The translations under genes and the position numbers were made by a program. 64,000 nt of DNA from Roseateles_B sp041905785 (GTDB taxonomy: Bacteria; Pseudomonadota; Gammaproteobacteria; Burkholderiales; Burkholderiaceae_C), in NCBI GenBank assembly GCA_041905785.1, contig JAYRKJ010000004.1, positions 1 to 64,000 of the forward strand, in the 5' to 3' direction. Below, one piece after another: positions 50,024 through 59,256 of the stretch; the stretch's first letter is position 1; each line of letters begins with the position of its first letter. The notes beneath the pieces are model-generated. The model saw nothing but the letters and a program-made list of their open reading frames with translations, searched no databases and was not told the DNA's origin.

Positions 50024-51520
50024 ATGCACCGCAGACCTGAAGCATTTCGAACACCGCTTGCCGCCCGCTGCCTTCACCTCGCCCGGACCTGTGTGATGGT
50101 GCTGGCGGGCGCCGGGGCCAGCCTGCATGCGCAGGGCATGGCCGGCAAGCTGCCGGCGCCGGTGGCCGCCGCGCTGAAGCGGGCCGGGCTGCCGCCCGAG
50201 GCCCTGGCCCTGCGAGCCTTTCCGCTGGACCGGCCCCGGGCCGGCTTCGCCTGGCAGGCTGACAAGCCCATGGTGCCGGGCTCGGTGATGAAGCTGCTGA
50301 CCGCAGCGGCGGCCCTGGACCAGCTGGGCCCCAACGCGCGGGCGCGCACCGAGCTGCTGAGCAGCGCAACGGCCCGCGACGGCGTGCTGGATGCGCCGCT
50401 GTTCCTGCGCGGCGGCGGCGACGCCGACTTCGACAGCGCCGCCCTGTGGCAGCTCCTGCGCGATCTGCGCCAGTCCGGCGTGCGGGAGCTGCGCGGCGGC
50501 CTGGTGCTGGACCGCAGCCTGTTCCTGCCCGAGCGGGCGGACCTCCAGACCCCCGACTTCGACGACACGCCCTACTTCCCCTACAACGTCGTGCCCGACG
50601 CCTTGCTGCTGGACGGCGGGCTGCAGACCCTGGAGCTCAGCAGCGATGCGCAGGGCCCTGTGCGCGCCCGGCTGCCGGCCTGGCCCGAGCTGGTGGTGGA
50701 CACGAGCGGGCTGAGCCTGGCGGAGGCACCCTGCCGACATTGGGACGTGCTGCAGCTGCAGCCGCGCTTCGAGCCGGCGCAGGGCGCGGCGGGCAAGCCG
50801 CGCCTGTCCCTCAGCGGCCGCTTCCCGGTCGAATGCCGGGTGAGCCAGCCGATGCAGCTCCTGGACCGCCAGTGGCTGCTGGCCGAGACGGTGCGCCAGG
50901 TGTGGCAGTCGCTGGGCGGGACGATGAGCGGCGAGCTGCGCAGCGGCCAGACGCCGGCCGATGCGCGCGTGCTCCAGACCCACTGGGGGCGCCCGCTGGC
51001 CGAGGTGCTGCGCGGAGCGCTCAAGCGCTCCGACAATGTGCAGCTGCGCCTGATCTACCTGCGCCTGGGCCAGCAGTCGGCCGCCGATGCCGGCCTGCCG
51101 ACGGCCGAGCGGGCCGCACAGGCGCTGCGGCAGTGGTTGGCCGAGCACCACATCCAGGCCCCGGAGCTGGTGCTGGACAACGGGGCCGGCCTCTCTCGCA
51201 GCGAGCGCGTCAGCGCCGACACCCTGGCCGAAGTGGTCCGCGAGGCGGCGCAGGGCCGCCATGCGCCGGACTGGCTGGCCGGTCTGCCGCTGGCGGGCTT
51301 CGACGGCACCTTGTCCCGCCGCTTCCAGGGATCGCCGGCCCAGGGCCGTGCCCGGCTCAAGACGGGCACCTTGCGCAATGTGGTGTCGCTGGCCGGCCTG
51401 GTGCAGGACCGCCGCGGGCGCCCCTGGGTGCTGGTGCTGATGCTCAACGATGAGGCGGCGCCCTGGGTCGGCCGGCCGGCGCTGGATCGCATCGTCGACT
51501 GGCTGGCGGGCCAGACCTGA
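50024..51520 (+). CDS. dacB: D-alanyl-D-alanine carboxypeptidase (PBP4, DacB-type)
   Basis: The 498-residue protein belongs to the S13 peptidases that trim or split peptidoglycan peptide cross-links. A signal peptide ends near SLHAQG. All three penicillin-binding motifs are present: SxxK in VPGSVMKLLTAAAAL, SxN in LKRSDNVQL, and KTG in ARLKTGTLRNV. The intervening domains II/III are typical in size. ATG 50024 was preferred to the in-frame 50015 only because of the signal's spacing. It lies beside a peptide-recycling-type gene cluster. Confidence 0.93.
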   Translation: MHRRPEAFRTPLAARCLHLARTCVMVLAGAGASLHAQGMAGKLPAPVAAALKRAGLPPEALALRAFPLDRPRAGFAWQADKPMVPGSVMKLLTAAAALDQLGPNARARTELLSSATARDGVLDAPLFLRGGGDADFDSAALWQLLRDLRQSGVRELRGGLVLDRSLFLPERADLQTPDFDDTPYFPYNVVPDALLLDGGLQTLELSSDAQGPVRARLPAWPELVVDTSGLSLAEAPCRHWDVLQLQPRFEPAQGAAGKPRLSLSGRFPVECRVSQPMQLLDRQWLLAETVRQVWQSLGGTMSGELRSGQTPADARVLQTHWGRPLAEVLRGALKRSDNVQLRLIYLRLGQQSAADAGLPTAERAAQALRQWLAEHHIQAPELVLDNGAGLSRSERVSADTLAEVVREAAQGRHAPDWLAGLPLAGFDGTLSRRFQGSPAQGRARLKTGTLRNVVSLAGLVQDRRGRPWVLVLMLNDEAAPWVGRPALDRIVDWLAGQT

Positions 51521-51556
51521 GGCCAGGCGGGCCCGAGCGCACGCTATGCTGCACGA

Positions 51557-52336
51557 ATGAAAGCCCTGGTCCTGACGATGACCCTGGTCCTGGCCGGCGC
51601 GCCATCCGCGCAGGCCGAGCCGCCGAAGCTGCACTTTGGCACCGAGTCCTTCCCGCCCTACGTGATCGAACGCCAGGGGCGGCCCACCGGACCCCTGGTG
51701 GAGGTCTTGCGCGCGGCCTGCGAGCGCGCGGGCTGGCAATGCGAGGTGAGCCTGCTGCCCTGGCGGCGGGCGCAGGCGGACGCGGAGGCGGGCCGGCTCG
51801 ACGGCCTCTTCCCCCTGCTGCAGACGCCTGAGCGCGAACGCCTGTTCCGCTTCAGCAGCCCCGTGCTGAATGCGCGTTATGCGCTGTTCAGCCGCAGCGG
51901 GCAGAGCTACCGCTATGAAGGGCCGGCAAGCCTGGAGGGGCATGAGCTGGGCGTCTACGGGCCCTCGGGAACGGCGATCGCGCTCAGTGAAATCCTGCAG
52001 GACGGGCCCGCAGTGAAGATCCACCTGGAGCCCGACAACGCGACGGTGCTGCGCAAGCTGGTCCACGGCCGCTACGGCGAGCTGGGCCTGGCGTTCATCA
52101 ACGAGAGCGTGGCCCTGCATTTGCTCAAGCAGGAACAGCTGCAGGGGTTGCAGATGGCCGGGGCCGCGCGTGAGATCAGCTATGGCTACGGGCTGCTGCG
52201 CGCCCGGGTCTCCGAGGCCGATTTCCAGCGCTTCGACGAGGCGCTGCAGGCCAACTGCCGCAGCGGGCGCAACGCGGCGCTGATACGCCCGTATGCGCTG
52301 CCGGCCTCGGCCTGTGCGCTGCGCGTGCCGCGTTGA
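51557..52336 (+). CDS. Periplasmic amino-acid-type solute-binding protein
   Basis: The 259-residue protein has a signal peptide (MKALVLTMTLVLAGAPSAQA) and the extracellular solute-binding family 3 pattern: LHFGTESFPPYVIERQGRPT, GPLVEVLRAACERAGW, and RLDGLFPLLQTPERERLFRF. No transport genes are adjacent, so it may be an orphan binding protein. A weaker relative is encoded at 26648. Confidence 0.82.
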   Translation: MKALVLTMTLVLAGAPSAQAEPPKLHFGTESFPPYVIERQGRPTGPLVEVLRAACERAGWQCEVSLLPWRRAQADAEAGRLDGLFPLLQTPERERLFRFSSPVLNARYALFSRSGQSYRYEGPASLEGHELGVYGPSGTAIALSEILQDGPAVKIHLEPDNATVLRKLVHGRYGELGLAFINESVALHLLKQEQLQGLQMAGAAREISYGYGLLRARVSEADFQRFDEALQANCRSGRNAALIRPYALPASACALRVPR

Positions 52337-52360
52337 AGGCCCGCAGCACGAAGCCTGGCC

Positions 52361-53407
52361 TCAGCTCACCGCCGGCTCCAGGATGCGCAGCGTGCAGGCG
52401 TCGGCATCGATCTCGGCGTCGACGCCCAGGGGCAGCGTGAACTTGCGCGGGATGTGCCCGATCATCGCGCCGCGGTAGACCGGCACCCCCAGGGCGCCGA
52501 AGTAGTCCTCGAAGACCTCGTCCAGCGTCAGCGTGCCGTAGTTGCCGTCGCCCGGCTCGCACTTGCTGAACTGGCCCAGCACCACGCCCGCCAACTGCCG
52601 GAAGGCGCCGGCCAGGCGCAGCGTGGCCAGCATGCGGTCGACCCGGTAGATGTACTCGTTGATGTCTTCCAGGAACAGGATGGCGCCGCGGAAGTCCGGC
52701 CAGTAGGCCGAACCGGCCATGGCGCTGAGCACGGCCAGATTGCCGCCTACCAGCCGCCCGCGGGCTCGCCCGCCGCGGATCGTCCAGGCGCGGTCGCGGG
52801 CCTGGACCAGGTCGTCGCCCCGCTCGCCGGCCGGATTGCGCAGCAGCGGTGCCTGGGCCTGCATCACCAGTTCAAGGAAATGGCGGGTGCTGAAGCTCGT
52901 CCAGGTGGAGCCCGCGAAGGGGGCATGGAAGGTCACGAGGCCGGTCTGCTGATGGATGGCGTTGAGCAGGCAGGTGAGGTCCGAGAAGCCGCCGAAGAAC
53001 TTCGGGTGCCGGCGAATCAGTCCGTAGTCCAGCCGGTCCACGATGCGCGCGCAGCCCGAGCCGCCGGTGAGGGCGAGCAGGCCGGCGACGCCGTCATCGG
53101 CAAAGAAGCGGTGGATGTCCTCGGCGCGTTCGGCGTCGCTGCCGCCGAACTGGCCGCGCCGCGCCAGCGCATGCGCGCCCAGGCGCACCTGCAGGCCCAT
53201 TGCCTGCATGGCCTCGATGGCCAGGGCCACGGGCTCGCGCTCGAAGCTGGCATTGGCGGGGCTGATCAGGCCTATCGTGTCGCCGGGGCGCAGCCGGCGC
53301 GGGCGCAGCAGGGGCGCCGGCGCGGGGTCAGGTGTTGCGCCGTGGGCATGCGCGGCCGCCAGCGGACTGAGCGAGGCGGCGGCCTGCAGGAAATGGCGTC
53401 GGTTCAT
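52361..53407 (-). CDS. LD-carboxypeptidase (peptidase S66), exported
   Basis: The 348-residue protein begins MNRRHFLQAAASLSPLAAA, a Tat-type signal, so it is periplasmic unlike cytoplasmic LdcA. The S66 fold is visible: DTIGLISPANAS at the start, KFFGGFSDLTCLLNAI with the nucleophile Ser, FLEDINEYIYRVDRML with the Glu, and MIGHIPRKFTLPLG with the His. LdcA-type enzymes remove the terminal D-Ala from murein tetrapeptides. It is the last gene of the minus-strand peptide-transport cluster (107 bases after the binding protein). Confidence 0.86.
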   Translation of the reverse strand: MNRRHFLQAAASLSPLAAAHAHGATPDPAPAPLLRPRRLRPGDTIGLISPANASFEREPVALAIEAMQAMGLQVRLGAHALARRGQFGGSDAERAEDIHRFFADDGVAGLLALTGGSGCARIVDRLDYGLIRRHPKFFGGFSDLTCLLNAIHQQTGLVTFHAPFAGSTWTSFSTRHFLELVMQAQAPLLRNPAGERGDDLVQARDRAWTIRGGRARGRLVGGNLAVLSAMAGSAYWPDFRGAILFLEDINEYIYRVDRMLATLRLAGAFRQLAGVVLGQFSKCEPGDGNYGTLTLDEVFEDYFGALGVPVYRGAMIGHIPRKFTLPLGVDAEIDADACTLRILEPAVS

Positions 53408-53513
53408 GCGGGGCTCCTTCACGGCAGGCAGGGCAGGGTGGCGCAGGCTGGTGGGCGCGGGCCAGGCCCGCAGCGGCGCGGACCACGGGCGACGCCTCGG
53501 ACGACGTCTCCCT

Positions 53514-55172
53514 TCATTCCCGCCACACCTTCTCGAATTCGACCCCGCCGTTGGGGTTGATCACGAAGCCCTTCACGTCGGCGCGTACCGGCAGGTAGAG
53601 CGTGGAATGGGCAAAGGGGATCCAGGGCCGTTCGCGCTTGAAGATGCGCTGGGCCTCGACATAAAGCGCATGGCGGCGCGCGGCGTCCGGGGTGGCGCGG
53701 GCGGCGTTGATCAGGCGCTCGAACTCGGCATTGCAGAACTTGATCCCGCCGCGATTGGCGGCGCAGCTGAGGTTGGGGGTCAGGAACTCGTCCGCGTCGC
53801 CGCTTTCGCCGCTCCAGCCGCTCATGTAGACGTCGTGCTCGCCCTTGTTGGCCCGCTTCAGGTACTCGCCCCATTCGTAGGTCTTGATGCGAGCCTGCAC
53901 GCCGATGCGCGCCCAGTCCTGCTGGATCATCTGCGCCAGCAGCAGGCCATTGGGATTGGTGGGCCGGGCGATGGGCAGGGCCCAGAGGTCCAGCGCAAAG
54001 CCCTCGGGAAACCCTGCTTCGGCCAGCAGACGGCGGGCGCGCTCGGGGTCGTACTCGTTGCGCAGGCTGGGATCGAAGCCCGGAATGGCCGGTGGAAAGG
54101 CGCTGGTGGCCGGCGTGGCGTCACCGCGCGGGAACAGCACCTTGAACAGCGCGGGGCGGTCGATGGCGATGTCCAGGGCCTCGCGCACGGCGCGGATGTT
54201 GGTGGGCGCCCGGGCGAGGTTGTAGCTCAGGTAGCTGATGTTCAGGGCCTGGACCTGCAGCAGCTGGATGTCGGCCCGCTTCGCGAGCACCGGCACGTCG
54301 ATGTCGCGGGCCGGCGAGCTGACCTGGCATTCGCCCGCCAGCAGCTTTTGCACGCGCACATTGGGCTCGCGGGCGATGGCGAAGATCAGCTTGGGCGTGC
54401 GCACCGGCCCTGCCCAGTAGCCGGGATGCGCCTCCAGGCGCAGCACGTCGTCCTTGGCATAGCTGCGAAAGGCGAAGGGGCCGGTGCCGACGGGGGTGCT
54501 GTTGAGCTTGTGCGGCTCGCCGCGCTGCAGCAGCTGCTGGGCGTACTCGGCCGAATGGATGCCGGCAAAGGGCATGGCGAACCAGCTGAGAAAGACCACG
54601 TTGGGTTCGCGCAGGGTGAAGCGCACCCGGTGCTCGTCCAGCTTCTCCAGCTTTTGCACCAGCTTCGCGAGGCCCAGGTTGTTGGGATAGATGAAGTTGC
54701 CGGGCAGGGCCTTGTTGAAGGGATGCTCGGGCGCCAGAAAGCGGCCGAAGGTGAAAAGCACGTCGTCCGCATTGAACTCGCGCGAGGGTGTGAACCCGGG
54801 CCGCGTGTGAAAGCGCACGCCGCGGCGCAGCTCGAAGGTGAAGACCCGCGCATCCTCGGACACCGTCCAGCGCTCGGCCAGGCGCGGCACCAGGGCCGTG
54901 CCGCCGCGCTCGAAGCCCAGCAGGCCCTGGAAGATCTGGCGCACCGCGTTGTTGGTGCTGGTACTGTCCCACAGGCCCGGGTCGAAGCCCTCGGGGCTGG
55001 CCTCGCTGCAGTAGACGATGGGCTTGCCGGCTTGCACCGGGGCCGCCGGGCCGGCAGTGGGCGCGGCATGGCCGCAGCCCCAGCCTATGAGGGCCATGCC
55101 GGCGATGACGGCGATGACGGCGATGGGGGCCTGGCACAGGGCAAAGGCGCGGCGAATCGGGAAGCGTTCCAT
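53514..55172 (-). CDS. Peptide ABC transporter substrate-binding lipoprotein (DppA-like)
   Basis: This 552-residue protein has a lipoprotein signal (ALIGWGCGHA) and the SBP family 5 pattern: IVYCSEASPEGFDPGL, TNNAVRQIFQGLLGFERG, VFTFELRRGVRFH, GTGPFAFRSY, and RANKGEHDVYMSGWSGE. It should capture peptides in the periplasm for the DppBC-like permeases encoded upstream. The family size is about 530-540, so it is complete. A ureohydrolase gene lies between it and the permease genes. Confidence 0.9.
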   Translation of the reverse strand: MERFPIRRAFALCQAPIAVIAVIAGMALIGWGCGHAAPTAGPAAPVQAGKPIVYCSEASPEGFDPGLWDSTSTNNAVRQIFQGLLGFERGGTALVPRLAERWTVSEDARVFTFELRRGVRFHTRPGFTPSREFNADDVLFTFGRFLAPEHPFNKALPGNFIYPNNLGLAKLVQKLEKLDEHRVRFTLREPNVVFLSWFAMPFAGIHSAEYAQQLLQRGEPHKLNSTPVGTGPFAFRSYAKDDVLRLEAHPGYWAGPVRTPKLIFAIAREPNVRVQKLLAGECQVSSPARDIDVPVLAKRADIQLLQVQALNISYLSYNLARAPTNIRAVREALDIAIDRPALFKVLFPRGDATPATSAFPPAIPGFDPSLRNEYDPERARRLLAEAGFPEGFALDLWALPIARPTNPNGLLLAQMIQQDWARIGVQARIKTYEWGEYLKRANKGEHDVYMSGWSGESGDADEFLTPNLSCAANRGGIKFCNAEFERLINAARATPDAARRHALYVEAQRIFKRERPWIPFAHSTLYLPVRADVKGFVINPNGGVEFEKVWRE

Positions 55173-55240
55173 GGGGGCGGTCAGAGCGGTCCCCGCATTG
55201 TGCGCGCGGACGGCAGGCCCGCCGGGGGCAGGTCTTGCCG

Positions 55241-56170
55241 TCAGCGTCCGGACTGAGCCAGCCGGCCGCAGAGGTAGGTCCAGACGAACTGCGCGGCGGC
55301 ATAGCTGGTGAGCTCGCCATGGTCATAGGGCGGCGCCACCTCCACGCAGTCCATGCCCACCCAGGGCAGGTCGACCAGCTCTTCCAGGAAGCTCAGCACC
55401 TGGTTGCTGCTCATGCCGCCGGGCTCGGGCGTGCCGGTGCCGGGGGCAAAGGCGGGGTCCAGGCAGTCGATGTCCAGGCTCAGATAGATGGGCGGCCGGC
55501 CCAGGGCGGCCATGCGGGCGCGGATCTCGTCCAGCACGCCGGCCAGCTGGGCAGGGCTTTCCAGGCCGCGCAGCCGGCGGGCGTCATAGATCAGGCCGCC
55601 CTGGTCGCGCACGTAGTCGCGCGCCTCGCGGTCACCGGCGGAGCGCAGCCCCAGCTGCACCACGCCGGCGGGCAGCAGCAGGCCCTCCTGCAGGGCCTCG
55701 TAAACCCAGGTGCCGTGGCCGCTGGGCTCGCCGAAATGGTCGACCCAGGTGTCGCAGTGGGCGTCGAAATGCAGGCAGGCCAGGGGACGGCCCAGATGGG
55801 CGCGGTAGGCGCGCAGCAGGGGCAGGGTGATGCTGTGGTCGCCACCCAGCCAGACCATGTGCTGCTGCGCGATCAGCGGCGCGATGATCGGCATCATGGC
55901 AGCGCGCATGCCGTCCAGGCTGGTGTTGGGCAGGGGCAGGTCGCCGTGATCCTGCAGCTGCCCGTCGGGCGTGGTGTTGAAGAAGGGATGGATGCCGTCG
56001 CACAGCATGTGGCTGGCTTCGCGTATGGCCCGCGGACCGAAGCGCGCGCCGGGGCGGTTGGTCACGCTGCCGTCCCAGGCGATGCCGGCCAGGCCGTAGG
56101 GCTGGCTGGCCGGGGCGGCGATGGGCTGTTTCATGAAGCGGGTGTTGCTGAGGAAGGCGAACTGCGTCAT
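55241..56170 (-). CDS. Ureohydrolase (agmatinase/arginase family)
   Basis: The 309-residue metalloenzyme hydrolyses a guanidino compound, releasing urea. Metal ligands are visible: LGGDHSITLPLL (His), LHFDAHCDT (Asp-His-Asp), and LSLDIDCLDPAFAPG with Asp-x-Asp. The SpeB agmatinase-like loop GTGTPEPGG is present, but agmatine, guanidinobutyrate and related substrates cannot be told apart by eye. It is embedded between the permease and binding-protein genes of a peptide transporter, an unusual position. Confidence 0.88.
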   Translation of the reverse strand: MTQFAFLSNTRFMKQPIAAPASQPYGLAGIAWDGSVTNRPGARFGPRAIREASHMLCDGIHPFFNTTPDGQLQDHGDLPLPNTSLDGMRAAMMPIIAPLIAQQHMVWLGGDHSITLPLLRAYRAHLGRPLACLHFDAHCDTWVDHFGEPSGHGTWVYEALQEGLLLPAGVVQLGLRSAGDREARDYVRDQGGLIYDARRLRGLESPAQLAGVLDEIRARMAALGRPPIYLSLDIDCLDPAFAPGTGTPEPGGMSSNQVLSFLEELVDLPWVGMDCVEVAPPYDHGELTSYAAAQFVWTYLCGRLAQSGR

Positions 56171-56277
56171 GGGGCGGGAAAAAGAGGCTGGGCCAGGCGC
56201 ATCTTGGCCGAATTCGCGGCATCCGTCATCCGGGTCGGGGCCGCGGCCAGGGCGACGGGGCCCGGTCGGCCTGCTGA

Positions 56278-57195
56278 TCAGCCGCGGTGCAGCTTGGGGT
56301 CAAGCGCGTCGCGCAGGCCGTCGCCGACCAGATTCACGCTCAGCACCGTCAGCAGGATGGCAAGGCCCGGCAGGCTCAGCACCCAGGGCGCGCGCTGCAG
56401 GGCGTCGCGGGCGGTGGCCAGCATGCTGCCCCATTCGGGCGTCGGCGCCTGCACGCCCAGGCCCAGAAAGCCCAGGCCGGCCGCTTCCAGGATGGCCGAG
56501 GAGAAGGCCAGCGTGGCCTGCACGATCAGCGGCGCGGCGCAGTTGGGCAGCACGGTGCGGAACATCAGGTGCCAGGACGAAGCCCCGGCGGCGCGCGCCG
56601 CCTGCACGTAGTCGCGCGACTTCTCGGCCAGAGCTGCGGCGCGTGCCAGCCGCGTGGTGCCGGGCAGGGCGCCGATGGCGATGGCGATCACCGTGTTCAG
56701 CAGGCCCGGCCCCAGGATGGTGATCACGCAGATGGCCAGCAGCAGCCCCGGCAAGGCCAGCAGCACGTCCATGCTGCGCATCACCAGCGGTGACAGCCAG
56801 CGCTCATGGAAGGCCGCCAGCAGGCCCAGCAGCACGCCGGGGATCAGGGCCAGGGCCACCGAAGCCAGGCCCAGGCCCAGCGACACCCGTGCGCCGTGCA
56901 GCAGGCGCGCGAGCAGGTCGCGGCCGAGTTCGTCCGTGCCGAGCGGGAAGCGCAGGCCGCCGCCGTCCATCCAGGCGGGCGGCTGCAGCAGGTGCTCGCG
57001 GTACTGCTGCAGCGGATCATGCGGGGCCAGCCAGGGCGCCAGCAGCGCCGCCAGGGCCACCAGGCCGAACAGGATCAAGGCACCGAGCGCCCCGCGCTGG
57101 GCCGCAAAGCGCGCCCAGGCGGCCCGCAGCGGGCTGTTGCCGTGCGGGGGCATGCCGCGTGGGGTCAGGTCTTGAGTGGGGGGAGCGGCGGGCAT
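56278..57195 (-). CDS. Peptide ABC transporter permease (DppC-like)
   Basis: The 305-residue protein has an N-terminal cytoplasmic tail, a first helix (ALGALILFGLVALAALLAPW), a periplasmic loop with FPLGTDELGRDLLARLLHGARVSL, the four-helix core and the EAA-type coupling loop RAARAAGASSWHLMFRTVLPN. It pairs with the DppB-like permease (7-base gap). ATG 57195 was chosen since longer starts overlap that gene. No ATPase genes are in the cluster. Confidence 0.9.
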   Translation of the reverse strand: MPAAPPTQDLTPRGMPPHGNSPLRAAWARFAAQRGALGALILFGLVALAALLAPWLAPHDPLQQYREHLLQPPAWMDGGGLRFPLGTDELGRDLLARLLHGARVSLGLGLASVALALIPGVLLGLLAAFHERWLSPLVMRSMDVLLALPGLLLAICVITILGPGLLNTVIAIAIGALPGTTRLARAAALAEKSRDYVQAARAAGASSWHLMFRTVLPNCAAPLIVQATLAFSSAILEAAGLGFLGLGVQAPTPEWGSMLATARDALQRAPWVLSLPGLAILLTVLSVNLVGDGLRDALDPKLHRG

Positions 57196-57202
57196 GGCGG
57201 GC

Positions 57203-58210
57203 TCAGCGTTGGCGCATGCGCGGGTTGACCACGCCATAGAGCAGGTCCACGGCCAGATTGACGGCCATGAAGGTCAGCGCGGAGATCAGGATGCCGGCCT
57301 GCACGACGGGGTAGTCGCGCCGGGCGATGGCGTCGATCAGCCACTTGCCAACGCCGGGCCAGGAGAAGATGGTCTCGGTCAGCACCGCGCCGGCCAGCAG
57401 GCTGCCGGTCTGCAGACCCACGACGGTCAGCACCGGCACCAGGGCATTGCGCAGGGCATGGCGCAGCACCACCCGGGCTGTCGACAGCCCCTTGGCGCGC
57501 GCGGTGCGGATGTAGTCCTCCTGCAGCACCTCCAGCATGCTGGAGCGGGTCATGCGGGCGATCACCGCGGTGCTGGAGGTGCCCAGCACCAGTGCCGGCA
57601 GCAGCAGGTGCAGCAGGGCAGAGCGCCAGGCACCGGCCTCGGGGTGCAGGGCGGCGTCGATCAGCATGAAGCCGGTGACGCGCGCGACCTCGTACTCGAC
57701 GGCAATGCGGCCCGTCACCGGCGTCCAGGCCAGCCCCACTGAAAAGGTCATGATCAGGATCAGGCCCCACCAGAACACCGGCATGGAGTAGCCCAGGGTG
57801 GCCAGGCCCATCACACCCTGGTCCAGCCAGGAGCCGCGCTTGAGACTGGCGGCCAGGCCCAGGCCCAGGCCCAGCAGCAGGGCCAGCAGCAGGGCGGCGG
57901 CGGCCAGCTCCACCGTGGCGGGAAACAGGGCCAGGAACTCCTGCGCCACCGGCTCATGGCTGACCAGGCTGCGGCCGAGGTCGCCCTGCAGCAGCTGCAG
58001 CAGGTAGCGGCCGTACTGGACGGGCAGCGGGGCGTCCAGCCCCAGCTGATGGAGCAGCTGGGCGTGGGTGGCCGGGTCCAGGGCGCGCTCGCCCATCATC
58101 ACCTCGACCGGGTCGCCCGGCACCAGCCGGATCAGGCCGAAGGCGACCAGGCTCACCCCCAGCAGCGTGGGCAGCAGGGTCAGCAGGCGGCGCAGCAGGG
58201 AGCTCGGCAT
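57203..58210 (-). CDS. Peptide ABC transporter permease (DppB-like)
   Basis: The 335-residue integral protein starts with LLTLLPTLLGVSLVAFGLIRLVPGDPVEVMMG, the classic DppB opening, and contains EAA-loop TARAKGLSTARVVLRHALRNALVPVLT with SLLAGAVLTETIFSWPGVGKW. It forms the channel with the DppC-like protein. It follows the AmiD-type amidase gene by 9 bases, implying one operon. Confidence 0.92.
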   Translation of the reverse strand: MPSSLLRRLLTLLPTLLGVSLVAFGLIRLVPGDPVEVMMGERALDPATHAQLLHQLGLDAPLPVQYGRYLLQLLQGDLGRSLVSHEPVAQEFLALFPATVELAAAALLLALLLGLGLGLAASLKRGSWLDQGVMGLATLGYSMPVFWWGLILIMTFSVGLAWTPVTGRIAVEYEVARVTGFMLIDAALHPEAGAWRSALLHLLLPALVLGTSSTAVIARMTRSSMLEVLQEDYIRTARAKGLSTARVVLRHALRNALVPVLTVVGLQTGSLLAGAVLTETIFSWPGVGKWLIDAIARRDYPVVQAGILISALTFMAVNLAVDLLYGVVNPRMRQR

Positions 58211-58219
58211 GCGGGGCCT

Positions 58220-59068
58220 TCAGCGCGGCAGGCTGCCGTCCTGCATGCGCAAGCCGTCGCGGCGGGTGATGACGTCCAGCAGCGCAGCCGTCTCGGCGTC
58301 GGCCTCGCCGTCGTAGCGGCTGGGCCGGTACTTCATCTGGAAGGCCGCCAGCACGCTGCGCGTTTCGGTATCCCAGAGACCGCTTGGCGTCAGGCCGAAG
58401 CCGTGCTGCGCCAGCTTCTGCTGGAACCAGGCGGCGTTGGGCAGGGCCTGCTCGTACTGCGGCCGAATCGCCGCGACCAGGGCCTCGTCGGGCCAGGGAA
58501 TCAGGCCCGCCGCCCACAGCTGCTTCCACGGAAAGGCGGGGCCGGGATCCTGCTTGCTTTGCGGCTGGACATCGCTGTGGCCCAGGATGCGGTCGGGGCG
58601 GATCCGGTGCCGGGCGACGATGTCCTGGCACAAGCGGATCACCGCGTCGATCTGCGCCTGCGGGAAGGCCGCATAGCGCGGGCCGGCGGGCGTCTCGACG
58701 CGGCCGGGGTTGACGATCTCGATGCCGATGGACGCCGCGTTGAGGTTGCCCCAGCTCTTCCAGCGGCTCACGCCGGCATGCCAGGCGCGCTGGGACTCGT
58801 CCACCAGGCGGTAGATGCGCACCGGCTCGTCGCGCACCAGGTAATGGGCCGACACATCGCCGCCTTTGGGACTGGGCTGGGTCAGGGTCTTGAGCGAGCT
58901 GTCGAAGTTGCCGACGGTGTAGTGCAGGACCAGCAGCTGGACGCGGCTGTCCTGGTTCTGGGAGCGGTGGCTGTCGTCGATCTGCAGGCCGCGCGGGCCG
59001 GTGGCGCAGGCGCTCAATGCCGTGCAGGCCAGCAGGGTCAGGAAACGGGTGACGCGGGAGGCATTCAT
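58220..59068 (-). CDS. N-acetylmuramoyl-L-alanine amidase, AmiD-type lipoprotein
   Basis: The 282-residue protein has a lipobox (TLLACTALSACATG), then an Amidase_2 domain: LLVLHYTVGNF (zinc His), SIGIEIVNPG (catalytic Glu), ILGHSDVQPQSKQDPGPAFPW (zinc His, Asp), and a C-terminal peptidoglycan-binding domain (HGFGLTPSGLWDTETRSVLAAFQMK). It should cleave anhydromuropeptides between MurNAc and L-Ala at the outer membrane. ATG 59068 gives a proper signal peptide. It heads the peptide-transport operon. Confidence 0.9.
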   Translation of the reverse strand: MNASRVTRFLTLLACTALSACATGPRGLQIDDSHRSQNQDSRVQLLVLHYTVGNFDSSLKTLTQPSPKGGDVSAHYLVRDEPVRIYRLVDESQRAWHAGVSRWKSWGNLNAASIGIEIVNPGRVETPAGPRYAAFPQAQIDAVIRLCQDIVARHRIRPDRILGHSDVQPQSKQDPGPAFPWKQLWAAGLIPWPDEALVAAIRPQYEQALPNAAWFQQKLAQHGFGLTPSGLWDTETRSVLAAFQMKYRPSRYDGEADAETAALLDVITRRDGLRMQDGSLPR

Positions 59069-59256
59069 TGGCCCGCATTGTTGCAGCATGCGCGGGCCGG
59101 CCGGCCCGCCGTCCTGGGCTCCAATCGCGCCCCTGCCCAAGGTCTGCCCGCAGACGCCTAGGGGAAAAGCCCGATCCATCGCGCCGGCCTGACGAGCGGC
59201 AGGGCCGGATGCAGGCGCCACAATGCGTGCCTTCGAGAAGACACGCTTGCCCCAAC

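Noticed and set aside
49724..52120. Minus-strand open frame of 798 codons over PBP4
   Set aside because: It is a GC-driven shadow; the plus-strand PBP4 has all three active-site motifs.
53043..55256. Plus-strand open frame of 737 codons
   Set aside because: It runs antisense through the LD-carboxypeptidase and DppA-like genes, both of which have clear family motifs; the frame itself has none.
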